NCBI RefSeq assembly: GCF_954871325.1
Contig: NC_088776.1
Location: 46,332,569 to 46,396,568 of the forward strand
Reading direction: 5' to 3'
Source of the DNA: Gordionus sp. m RMFG-2023
Lineage: Eukaryota; Nematomorpha; Gordioida; Chordodea; Parachordodidae
DNA: 64,000 nucleotides
In this document: positions 14,201 to 26,200 of the stretch, piece by piece
Numbering within the stretch: the first letter of the stretch is position 1
How the letters are laid out: every line of letters begins with the position of its first letter
Notes under the pieces: model-generated
Databases searched by the model: none
Told to the model about the DNA's origin: nothing
Seen by the model: only the letters and a program-made list of their open reading frames with translations
Position numbers and translations under genes: made by a program

Positions 14201-17200
14201 TATTTATTAACCATTCCTACAACCTCATGTACTGCCGAAAGAGTCATGAGTAAAATTAAATTAATTAAAACGACTTCGTAGTACCATGAAGGATTCATTT
14301 CTCAATAATTTAACCATATTTATTATCAATGGAAAAAAATTTATTTAAACAATTCAATATTGATGAAATTATAAATTCTTTAGATTTCTCTTCCCCTAAT
14401 TTATCTAAAATTATTAATTTAAAAATAATATTTATAAAGTATATATTTTTTGCATTTTATTTATATTATGATGCAATAAAAATTATTTTGAAATTTATGG
14501 GTGTCATAAAATAATTATCATTTTTTCGAGGGGAGGGGGGGGGGTACTTTTTAGGGGGGGGGGTATTCTGCTTCATTTGCTCAGAAAGTGTAGGGGCCAC
14601 TGCTTTGAAAGGATCTTTTTATAATTTGTTTTGCATAACGTCGTAAATTATCCTAATGCAATAGCATTTTATATCATAGAGTATCATTTAAAAGTTAAAA
14701 CATAGAATGTATCATTTTATTTACAACATGCAAAGTATCATTTCAAACGAAACGACTATTTAAATAGGTATGAGTTTAAAATTGATATTTGAAGCGTTAA
14801 AGATTTGAATTAAAATAATACACTTTAAGTCAGAAATGATACACTGTTAAGTCGAAAATGAACTATAAGAAGTAAATGCTATATATTTATATAATCATTA
14901 TTTTAGAGTGACAGATGCGGTTAAAAGGTTGGAAGACCTTAGCAGAAACGCAACAAATTATTAGAGTTAACCAGCTCGAGGAGAGTTATAGTTAGAGAAG
15001 TTAGGGCTAATACGTTAAAATGAGCGTTATCTGTTTGCATTTTAATTTAATAAAATTTGGGCATTATCTAGTAAATAGCTTATATGCTATAGGACGCTAT
15101 ATATTATAATACCCTTTTAAACTAATGGGTGAAGGATATTATATTTTTCAAAATTTTTTATACTAAATAGTAAGTGGGTAAAACCCTACCCATTGCAATC
15201 CTTTAATCCAACTGCCTAAGTTAATTTTTTCAAAAAGTGTATTTGTACTTTTAAAAAGTATTATTCAGGGTTCTAAACCAAACTCAAACTTCCGAACCGA
15301 GCCCAACCCGAACTCGAATTTCCGGACCTAGCCCATGCCGAACTCGGACCGAAAATATTTAGATTCACAAACCCGACCCCGATATTTGATTGATATCTTC
15401 AAAATAAGTGAGACTGTGTTAGGTCTTTCTGGATCCACCTGAACCAAACCCGTACTGAATCCAGAGAAAATTTTGCTAGATTTAGAATTCCCAATTTTAT
15501 ATTTTATTAAAAGTCGAATTATCAATTATAAAAAAAATATTCCCAAAAATGTCACTAATTAAAAATCATGTGACACATAAAAAATGTTTATAATTATAGC
15601 GTGAAGATTTAGAGAGAAAAGAAACGGGGAAGAAATTTCAAAAAAAAATTTCTAATAGTATTTATTATTTGTAATTTTGTTTTAAAAGTGAATTTATTCC
15701 TAATTTCAATTTTTTTTACTTTTAAGAGAATATGAAAATTTCGATTTTTCAAACATTTTTCACTGTTTTGAATTAGATAAAATTTATAATAAACTAAATG
15801 GGTCTTAATTTGAGCCGATTTTTAAAAAGGCTCATTAAGTATTTTATCCAAATAATTATTACGCCAGACTGAAGATTTTGCTCATAGATGGCACAAAGGT
15901 TTGAACATTTAGCGAAATCTCGAGGCTTATGCAATATTTTTCTGCCTAAAGTGAGTTTACCGTTTTTAAAAATCGGCTTAAATGGAGCGATTTTGCATCA
16001 CTAAATATCAGAGTTGTTAAAAGATACTTTTTAAAAAATAATATCTAGATACAGATATTTTAATCAAAAATCTATCTAGATACAGATACCACATTTTTAT
16101 ATCTGATCTAGATACAAGTATCTAGATCCTTTAACAACTCTGCTAAATATATATATTTTAGATTTAAAAAACTTTTTTTTATTGTCTCTCAAGAGGACGA
16201 GAAGCAAAAAAAAATGTGACTCAAAAATTTATAGATCCCATGAAAGGAAAACCTGACAGATTGATTTCATTGTATATAATTTGGAGATTAGGAATAGAAT
16301 TTTTTTTTTACCCTATAGCTAATATATCAAATTTGGTTTTAAAAATAAAATATGTAAAAAGTAGCATTAAGAAAATGATGTATCATAAATCGTAATATTT
16401 TTAATAATTTTCATTTTTTTAATTGTATCAGAATTAATCGTTTGATTTATTGGTCTCTTTCTGCCTACTCAAGTTTAAACTGAATTAGTTCTAGTGTTAA
16501 AATTTCTAATAATATATAAAATAATATTGTATGGCGGTTATTCTAGTTTATTTTGATTTTTAGAAGTAATTTATTAATATTTAAATAGGATTTTGTAAGG
16601 ATATTAATACAATTGGTGACTGTAAATAGCCCTCCCCCCAAATAAAAAGTTAATGAATCATTATTAATAATGGATAACGCATTACCTACAGACCCGTAGA
16701 TATAATAAAGCTAATAGAAAATGGGCAAATGTATAGCTCAAGCTAGTCGTGCACGAGTCCGCGCCAAACCTGCTAAATTTACACCTTGGTTCCAAAACAA
16801 GCCTTTATTGAATAGATTAATAATGAGAATAATTCTAGATGCAATATACATTCATGGAAAAGTAAGGCATTTACTTGACTAATTATTAAAATGGCGCATC
16901 GTAATATATTAATCTAATGCTAAAATTATCTTATATAATCAAGACTTTGTATTTAACTTAGCTCTAATTTTATGATTTAATTATTGCAAATAAATTAATC
17001 AAAACATTTTTATATCCATTAATTTTTAGATGTTATTGTGATAAGAAAATGGCCATGACAGGTGATAAAGCTTAATGGCTACTAAGATGTGAAATTATGT
17101 CATATGCAGAGGAAATGACAAAAAAAATTTTTTAAAAAAGGGTACAATAAAAACTTGACAAAGAAAATTGTTTTATTTTTTTAATGTAACTTCTATGACA

Positions 17201-20200
17201 TATTTTGTTAAAAGTTAATTATAATTTTCTTTGTTATTTTTGTTTAAAAAAAATAATCCATACTTTTTATTATTATTATTAAAAAATTGTTATAAAATAC
17301 TTACTTATCTTCTCTCCTAAAATTTATAAAATTTTGATTATTTCTATTCTATCCGCTGAAATTGGTTGGGGTGGTAATGTAAATTCAAATTTTAAATGTC
17401 AATTTACAGTTAGCTCATTGAAAATAAATAGATTCAGATAATAGTAATCTTTTTTTCAAAAAATTAGCGAATTCGAGTAATTCTCAAAATTTTATAAAAG
17501 TAATGAGTAGCATTCAAAAATCTAAAAGTAACTAGTAGAGTTACATTTTCTCTAAAAAGTAGCTAATCATCTAGTTACGAAGTTATCTCTTACTATTTGA
17601 TTTATTATAAAATAATTACAAGTTAAAATTAGAGCTCTCATATAACTATAGTTACATTAATAACACAAAGGGAAAAGGTCGCATCTTACCTTGCCCCAAT
17701 AGCGTCCCGTATAAGCCCTAAATTCTTGTCAAATATAAACCATAGATAAGCTAAATTAAATGGAAGAGAATTTATTTTGATATCAAATGGCGATTTAGAT
17801 TAAAAAGATTTTTATTCCCCCAAATTATATGGAATATTAATATAAACTTGTAAAGAAAAGATCAAATTAACAAGGAATGAAATTAAAGGGAATTCATTCT
17901 TTTAAAAACTTCGATATTCAAAAAAAAAATTGTAAAGGTTTGATTGCCATGCTTTTTTCACATAGTGTCCTATCTGAATCAAATTAATATTGAAAAAAAC
18001 GAAATTGCAAAAGCCACTAGTTTAAAAAAGGATATTTTTTAAAAAAAAAGCTATACAACGAATTAGTGTCAGTTATTGGAATTCCCAAAATTTTCTCACC
18101 CATATATGCTATGGAATTCGTTTTACACGTGTTATCTAAAATAAATTTCCATGAGGAACGGATAATGAAGCATTGTTGTCAGATGAGAGATGATATTGTG
18201 TTTTTTTAATGAGAATATAATAATTCATATTCACATCACCCATTAAAATTTTGTATTTTATAAATTATAAGTAATCCCCCCCCCCCTCCTCCTTCTCTTC
18301 ATCCATTAATTTTTCTAATGGAAATCGATATTTCAAAAAAATTAAAATAATATATGAAAATGCCACTCCACTTTTTAAAGTTTTTTTTGTAATAATTATA
18401 CACTTTTGGCACTTTTAAATGAAACATAATATAAAATATTATACAAATTCTTCACTCTATATAATAAGTTTGTATTTTAAAATCTTATGAATTATTAAAT
18501 TTTATGAAGAAATATAAAATATAATCATAATCTTTAAAATGTATAGATTTTATTATAAATAATTGTATAAAGATGTTCAACGAACTCTGAAAAATAAATA
18601 TGGGAGGAGATGGAGAGTGATAAGTATGTGCAAACAAAACGAACAAAAACTTAATCTTCTTTGGATTAAAATAAAAAAAATATATTACAAATAATTGTTA
18701 CTCACAATTATTATTATAACTTGGATAATTGAGTATGATAATAAAATTTATATTATAAATTTGTATGTAAATAATAGATTTGTCGGATTTAAAATATAAA
18801 AATGTACCTAATATATTTTTTTTAAACAATTTCTCAAACTCGTAGAAATAGAATTTGTAAGCCCGGCCTGAATTTCAATATATTTTTCTTCCAACAGTCA
18901 ATATTTTTTTCTAAGTGAAATTCCCTATAAACTGTTAAATATAATTTTTTAAATATATTTTTTTCTACTAAAAAAAATAATGGTGGGCTTTTTTTTAAAT
19001 TTATTTTCAATTTTACCAATTGCCATTTCCCAATTGAGTGTTCCAATACATTATCCCAATTTTAGGTGCCAAAGATAATATTTTTTCATTTCATAACTCT
19101 TTCTATTAGAGGCTAGTTTTTAAATATCATGAAAGAATATGTTTTAATTAACCAATAAAAAAGAGGGTATTTTTTATTATTATTGAATTTTAAGAGTAAA
19201 TCAATTGTTTATAAGAACAAAATAGTCTACATATAAACTAAGCAAAGGTAATCATTATTTTGAAAATATTATATATGGATATTGATTTAACAAAATTAAA
19301 ATATATCTAAATTAGTTTATTTATTCTATGGTCGTTTGTAACCCAGTATCCTTAAAGTATATCGACATTATTATTATTATAATACATGTACTGCTTTATT
19401 CTAAACCCCAACCATATTTTAATTTAATGAAACAATGCAAATTTCTATACACTAACACCAATCTCTTAACTATTTTTATAAAATTCCAAGCTAGATCTGA
19501 ACCATACAATAACATTATTTCAGATGAAATAATCAGAAAGAGCTTTCATATTTACATTGTATTAAGAAGCATTGACTTTATAAATTTCAATAAAAAAAAT
19601 TTAAACAGAGGTGATTTAAATCTGGATAATCGAATCGCTTTATATTAGTCAACCCTATAATATTCTCCATACTTTTAAAAAATAAATAAGAAAGACGATA
19701 AGTGATACCCCATGTCATCTCTTTCGAGGTCACCTTTCAAATATTCGAATTATTGTTAATTATAATGCGAGAAAATGCTCTATAATATTATTATCAAATT
19801 TTTCATTTTATTTTTTTAAACCTTTTTAAAGTGACAGAATACTTATTTTTTTACAAATATTAAGTCATAACAAACTGTCACAATTTTTTTTCATCTTCAA
19901 AATTTATCACTTTAACGCGACAAATTTTTTGTTAAAAGGTGTGGGGGGGGGGGTAAAGAGTGACATTTATTCGTTTTCTTTAATACATCTAAAAAGCACG
20001 CTAGATTGCAAAATTATATTTATTTACCTATTCTTTATACTATTAAATAAATAGTATATGTAGATATATTATTTTTGTTGGAGTTTGTTTAATATATAAA
20101 TTTTATAGCCATCTGATAATGGTAACTTAGTGGCTTTCATGTTTTTTTATAAATATAGAAAATAGATAACAATGATAAAAAGGTTATTGTTATTATCTGA

Positions 20201-23200
20201 GTGAATTTATTATAAAATATATAATTATAATAATATACATCAGTGTATATACTTAAAAAAAATTTTATTAAGAAGTTTAAGGTAGTATTATTTATATCTA
20301 AAAAAATATATACAATGCCCGCCTTTCTAGATAATTATTGCCAGAGGAACCTTTATTCTATATAAAAATAAATAACAAAAAAATATTATAAGGTAGAAAA
20401 TGTTTGGTTTTTTTATTCAAAGACCTGCAGGCCGGCCTGGGTACACGGGCCGGGCTTTATAAATTTTTTTAAATATACCAGGGCCGGGCCTGAAAATTTT
20501 TTTAAAAAAATATCCGGGCCAGATCGGATATTTTAAAACCAAATATTTGAAATCGCCATTATTAGCTATAAAAATCAAAAATAAATAAAATATATTTTAA
20601 AAAAATCCGGGCCGGGTGAAAATTTTTTTTAGAAAAAAACCCGGGCCGAGCCGAAAATAATTTTTTTTTAAAAATCAAGGCCGGACTTTATAAATGGTAC
20701 CTCTGCAAGTCTCTGATAAATATAATTAGAGAAATAGAGTAAAATTAAATATTTTATGAAATTCGTATTGAAGGGCTGAATAATTTATATCAGATAGCAA
20801 TAATGATGCAATTTTTTTTTCCTTTTCCTATGTCTATTCTTATTTTCATGACTGCTCTCCGGGGCTCCTGACAGAAACAATTTTATTTTAAGTTATATAA
20901 AATTAAGTATATATAGAGGCTCATAACTGGCCAGCTAAAGTGGCATATTCTTAAGAGAAAAAGTTATTATAGCCCTCTAAATTGCATTTTGCGAATTCGG
21001 TTTAGTTGATGATAATAATGCATCTTTTCAGTTACAAATAATTTTAAAAATTTTATAGACGAAAGAAATATTTAGCTTTCAAAACAAAGCTTTTTTGTAC
21101 ATTTTTACGAAATGTCCAGTATATTTTTAAAATTTTTTATCAATATTTAAATTATTATAGAGTATTCTTTGAGCAGTAAAAAAAAATTTGTACAGTAAAT
21201 ATAGTTTGTTCAGAAAAACGCCTTTATCTTTCAGGCTTAAATTTTTTACTGAAATCAACTTCGTCGAGTATGTAACTTAAGAATGAAATTTGTCTAAGAG
21301 TTATGGTTATTTCAGGTCATAAATATCTTTCGGCTGACCTATTTCAATTTCAAATTTTAGCTCATTAGCAATTATTTTACCTGAGATAATGGGAATTAAA
21401 GGTACAACGATTCTTTTACCTTTTACTCAAGTTAAATATTAGTTTTAAATTAAATTTTCCGAATATTGAATTTAATATTATAATAATGGGAGAAACATCA
21501 AAATTAAATTTTTTTAAAAAAATATTGGTCATCTTATGTCGATTTGAAGCTTGAAAATTAATATTTCAACTAAATTATAAGCTCCAATTTTTCAAATTTA
21601 TATTTTCTATTATTATTCTTGCTAGTGCTGTTATTTAATATCGGACCAGATCAGCAGATATTTAGCGTTTTCAAAAAATATCGGATCGGGGTGATCTTTA
21701 TTATTTTTTTGGTTATTTTATAATTGTATATATAATCATATAATTTTTTTTACTTTATAAATAATTTCATAATAATAAATTAATGATAGGAAATGAATAT
21801 ACATTTTTCTGTTGTAATGTATAAAAAAATAGTTTATCTATTTTTTGTTATATTACCTGAAAAGAGGAAAGGATTTTAAAACATCTAACGAGTCACATTC
21901 CGTTAGTGTTGCTAAACCGCTCGATTTAGCCAATTTTAAAAACGAATAACTCAAAATTTTAGCCAACATGCTTATTGATTTTCACCACAGAAATCAGAAA
22001 GGTTTGGACTTCTATTGGCGAAATTTCGAGGCATAGGCAATAATATTTTGATTTGCCCCTTTTTAAAAATCAACTAGAGCTGTTTAACAACACTACATTC
22101 ACCCATAAACTTTGCAAATATTTTAAATGAGAAGATTAACTTATAAAAAATAAAATACACTTAACATTCGTGAAAGTTAGTTGGTTTTTTTTAAAGTAAA
22201 AAATATTGATATATTTATGACATTGATACAAAAGATGGTAAATAAAAATCAATATAAATATCGGTTCGGTGAAAAATTTATGATCGGCAGAGCCCTATAT
22301 CTCACTATTTTTCTAATAATTTTTTCAATAATTAGCGCGGCGGGGTAATTATTTAAATAAATATCGCAAATAATGTATCAAAAAACATAGATGTCACTAT
22401 ATGTGAACGTTTAAATGCAATAAAAGACCTTTTTTATCGTTTAAAATTATTTTAAGTTTTTTTTCAATATGCATAATATATTAATCATAAATCAATTATA
22501 ATGCCTTAAAATGATTTTAAACGATAAAAACGGCTTTTTATTGCAATGAAATGTTCATATATAGCGACATCTATACGCTTTTTATACATCAATAATAATA
22601 TTTAAAATAATTACCCCACCACGCTAATTATTGAAATTATTAGAAAAATAGTAAATAATAATTTTAAAAATTGGACTTCATTCATAATATATTCGAAATA
22701 TTTATTTTAAATTTTCAAATGGACATAAAATGACCAATATTTAAAAAATATTTAATTTTGATGTTTCCCTCATAATTATCATAAATTGACTTAGTTATTA
22801 ATAATAGATTCAATATTCGAACTTTCTCTTCTCTGGTAATGTTACCAGTTTTCCAAAAATAAACTAACGAATTATTTTTAATTTAAAATCAACCAATTAT
22901 TTAACATCAGTAAAAAAAGCTGATTTTTGTACCTTTTATCCCTAATATATCAGGTAATATAATTGCTAATGAGCTAAAAATTTCGTTTTTGATATAACTA
23001 GAACATATAAACGTGCCTACAAATTTTTATTGAAATTGAAGGTCGGCCGAAAAATTCAACTTTCTTGCTCATTTGATGATTTAGTTATGTTAGTTTGTTC
23101 TTTAGAATTTATAAATATATCAATTCATTAAAATTGAGTATAATATTTTAAAATTTAAGCCCATCTCGGTTCTATTTTTTTTAAAAAAATTCGAACCGAG

Positions 23201-26200
23201 CTAGGATTTAGAGATTTCTAATTCGATTTGATTCCTATTCTCGCTAATTTTCTCAAATATGTCTAGAATCTTAGTTTTATTTATTTTCCTGCAGCACCAT
23301 CCAATGTGGAGAGTTATTAGCAGTGTAATACCCAAATGCATACAAAACTATTTTTCAATCAAAAATGAGGCAAGGAGCTGTGCAATTAGGTCCAAAATCG
23401 AGCTTGGGCCATATGTCAGGCTCGATCATAAAAGGTTTTTTGATTCTCTTATTAAAATAAAGAGATAATTCAACTAAAATTTGAATGGAGCACAATTAAG
23501 TGATATTCATTTAATTTAACTTTATATAAATATGTATTTAATATTTTAATTTTAGGCTAGGACAGATTGTGCCTATAACTAAATAAATTTTTGGGTCACA
23601 AATTTTCAGGGCCTCTGGATGTCTCAGGTGAGAGTAGTGAATTTATTTTACTTGCAAATTAATTAAACCGTGCACACATATTTTACCATGTGTATATAAT
23701 TAAAATAATAGAAAGACAAATATTTACTGACATAGTATAGTTACAATATATTGGAAAAAATATATATTTATTGAAAAGTTTATACAGAACAACTAAAATA
23801 CTGATATCTAATCATTTATACTGGTATAATTTTTTTTAAATATCAACAACCTTTGTTGTTATACTGATAAAGTATTTTTAAATAATACTGAATTTACAAA
23901 ATACTGGAAAAATAAATAACAGCCATTATTAAAGGTGCGGTTTATTTCTAAACTTTAATTTAAAAGTTAAAACAATTATAATATTTAAAAATTATAAATG
24001 AAAAGAAAAATGTGGATAGATTCTTAGTAAAGGTAACCTAGGACTGGTATACAAATACACCACTTTAAAATCTAAAAAAACTCAAAAAAGTAATCAGCTG
24101 TATTGAGAACTATTCTAGAATCCCACCCAAGGGATCTTGGTTGATAAAATAATAAAATCCCATTTTGTTTCTATAATCAATCTTAATGTGGTTGGCTCTA
24201 GAGATGGTTAAATTGGTACTTGTTGACCTTCATTAGATTTAGTATAAATATACATCCAATCTCAATAATTTACAATAGGGGCCTATGTCTATTTACAGTT
24301 TATTTAAATTGGATTGGGCTACTAAAAAACCCTGATCCATTCCATTACTATCATATAATTATAATATTTTCAATCTTATACACAATTTCTTAATAATAAA
24401 AAATAAATAAAATGAACAAAAATTCAATATTCAATTTATATGTAATTGTCATGTTTAAAAAAATTCGAATTATTATTTTTTAAAAAATTTCTAAAAAACA
24501 AGATAAACAAGAAAATGATTTTAAAATATTTTGAGTTATAATCAGCCATATGAATATAGACCCATTCAGTAGTGATCTGCATTGGGCCTAATTTTTCAAG
24601 CCTGGCCTGGCCCGAACTGAAATTTTTTTTAAAAAAATTTACTGACTCAGCCCGGTTCAAATTTATTTAAATATAGAAATTAATCCTTATAATTACTCAA
24701 AATAAAAGACATATGTTATGTTGTTTTGTTTCAATAAATAAAATTAAATATTTTATTTTACATATAAAATTCAATATAAAATTGATAAATTTAAGATATA
24801 TTTTAAAAAAAATTCAAGGTCTGACTCAACCCGACCCAAATTTTTTTTTAAATATTAGGCCCGGCCTGAACTTGATTATTTTTAATAGAATTAAGCCTGA
24901 GCCCAGCCCAAAGCCCGTTCAGGCTGAACTGGACTCTGGGTACGAGCCAGGCCTAACTTTGAAAATCTCTACCATTCAGCTCATTTAGCTAGAAAAAAAT
25001 ATTCATTTACAACCAGACCCATACATTATTTTAAAAATATCCACATTATATATTTCTAGGCTGAATTTGAGTGGGGATTTTTTTTTGGGGGGGGGGGCTT
25101 GGTTATATTAAATGATATAATAGTTAAATTAATATAAATAGAGATAGTTTTTACAATAATTTAAGTTAAAAGATAAGACTATCATTGTTTTTCTCTAATA
25201 TATAAAATTAAAGATTTGCCCCAAAATTTTGAGCAAAAATTGAAGATTTATTTTTAAAGAAGATCAAGATCCTTTTTAAATAAATTTATCATTTCATCAT
25301 GAAAATTTTTTATAAAATTTTGAGCAAAAATTGAAGATTTATTTTTAAAGAAGATCAAGATCCTTTTTAAATAAATTTATCATTTCATCATGAAAATTTT
25401 TATTAATAAAAATCACTAAATGTTTTTTACAAAAAAAAATTGCAATTTTAGGTGAAATTTTTAAAATTTTATTTAAGCACCCTGAAAAAAATCTTTATTT
25501 TAAAAAATCTTCATTTTTAGAGATCAGAAATCTTTGAAGATTTTTTGTTTATTCTCAAACTCTAAAAAAATGTATTATCAAAATTCAAAACCTCACAATC
25601 TTGTATTTGGCAAATATGCAATCTAGCATCAGGTACAATTTCCATGATTTCATTTAGAGGTGTATAAAACTTTTTATTTGATAAATAGGTCCAAGAGTTA
25701 GAACATGTATTATTTGGTAATATTTTGACAATTAATAGAACAGGTTTTGACTTTCTTCCACCACAATCCTCTGCTATAATTTTTAGTATGATGCTTTTAC
25801 CTATATCATAAATCACTGGTTTAATATTCCTTACCACACCATCACTATTTATTTCAAATATGTTGTGCACACTATTGTTATCATGTTTTTCAAATGTCTG
25901 ATCTCTTATGAATGTGTAAGAACATATTGAGCTATAATCATATGAACAATCCTTGTCAATAGCTTTCAGCTGTATAATTTTTTTATAAAATTTACCTACT
26001 TCCATTTCAACATTATATGATTGCTGTTCAAAATATGGATCATAATTATTAACATCTAAAACTTGAATGTGAACTGGAACAGTTTGAGAATACATTTTTG
26101 GTTGACTTCCTTCACATTTAACTGCAGTAATATTAAAATCATATTGTTGATGAAGTTGGCAATTAAGTTTTTCAGTAGCTACAATAGATGCAAGTCCTGT

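Larger units (their letters stand above)
21334..23060. repeat. Large inverted repeat enclosing three other elements
   Basis: The left arm (about 21334-21540) reads, on the reverse strand, GACCAATATTT...AATTTTGATGTTTC...CAGGTAA.ATAATTGCTAATGAGCTAAAA...GGTC.GCCGAAA, and the right arm (about 22728-23060) carries the same order on the plus strand with more spacer. Between the arms lie an old TATCGG-type hAT scrap (21630-22290), a 192-bp MITE inside it (21904-22095) and a long palindrome (22305-22651). The outer repeat may be the termini of one old element. Confidence 0.6.
4755..25591 (-). other. Calsyntenin intron 1, 20.8 kb, transposon-filled
   Basis: Bounded by GTTTTG (25591) and CAG (4757-4755) on the minus strand. 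It contains the hAT elements and MITEs listed separately (7757, 12934, 15800, 16009, 20418, 21334-23060, 24570) and two short plus-strand open segments of unknown status (14907, 16721). Between them, notably 4755-7756, 8148-12177, 17000-20400 and 23500-24560, I see only AT-rich sequence and degenerate CGAACC/GGGCC repeat scraps. Confidence 0.75.

Noticed and set aside
19328-19648. 106-codon plus-strand frame
   Set aside because: Low-complexity Ile/Asn/Lys-rich peptide typical of AT-rich DNA; no motif, no splice context.
25562-25591. Calsyntenin exon 1 extended to the stop at 25562
   Set aside because: The extra residues (VLNFDNTFF) have no family counterpart, and a phase-correct splice to exon 2 restores the alignment.
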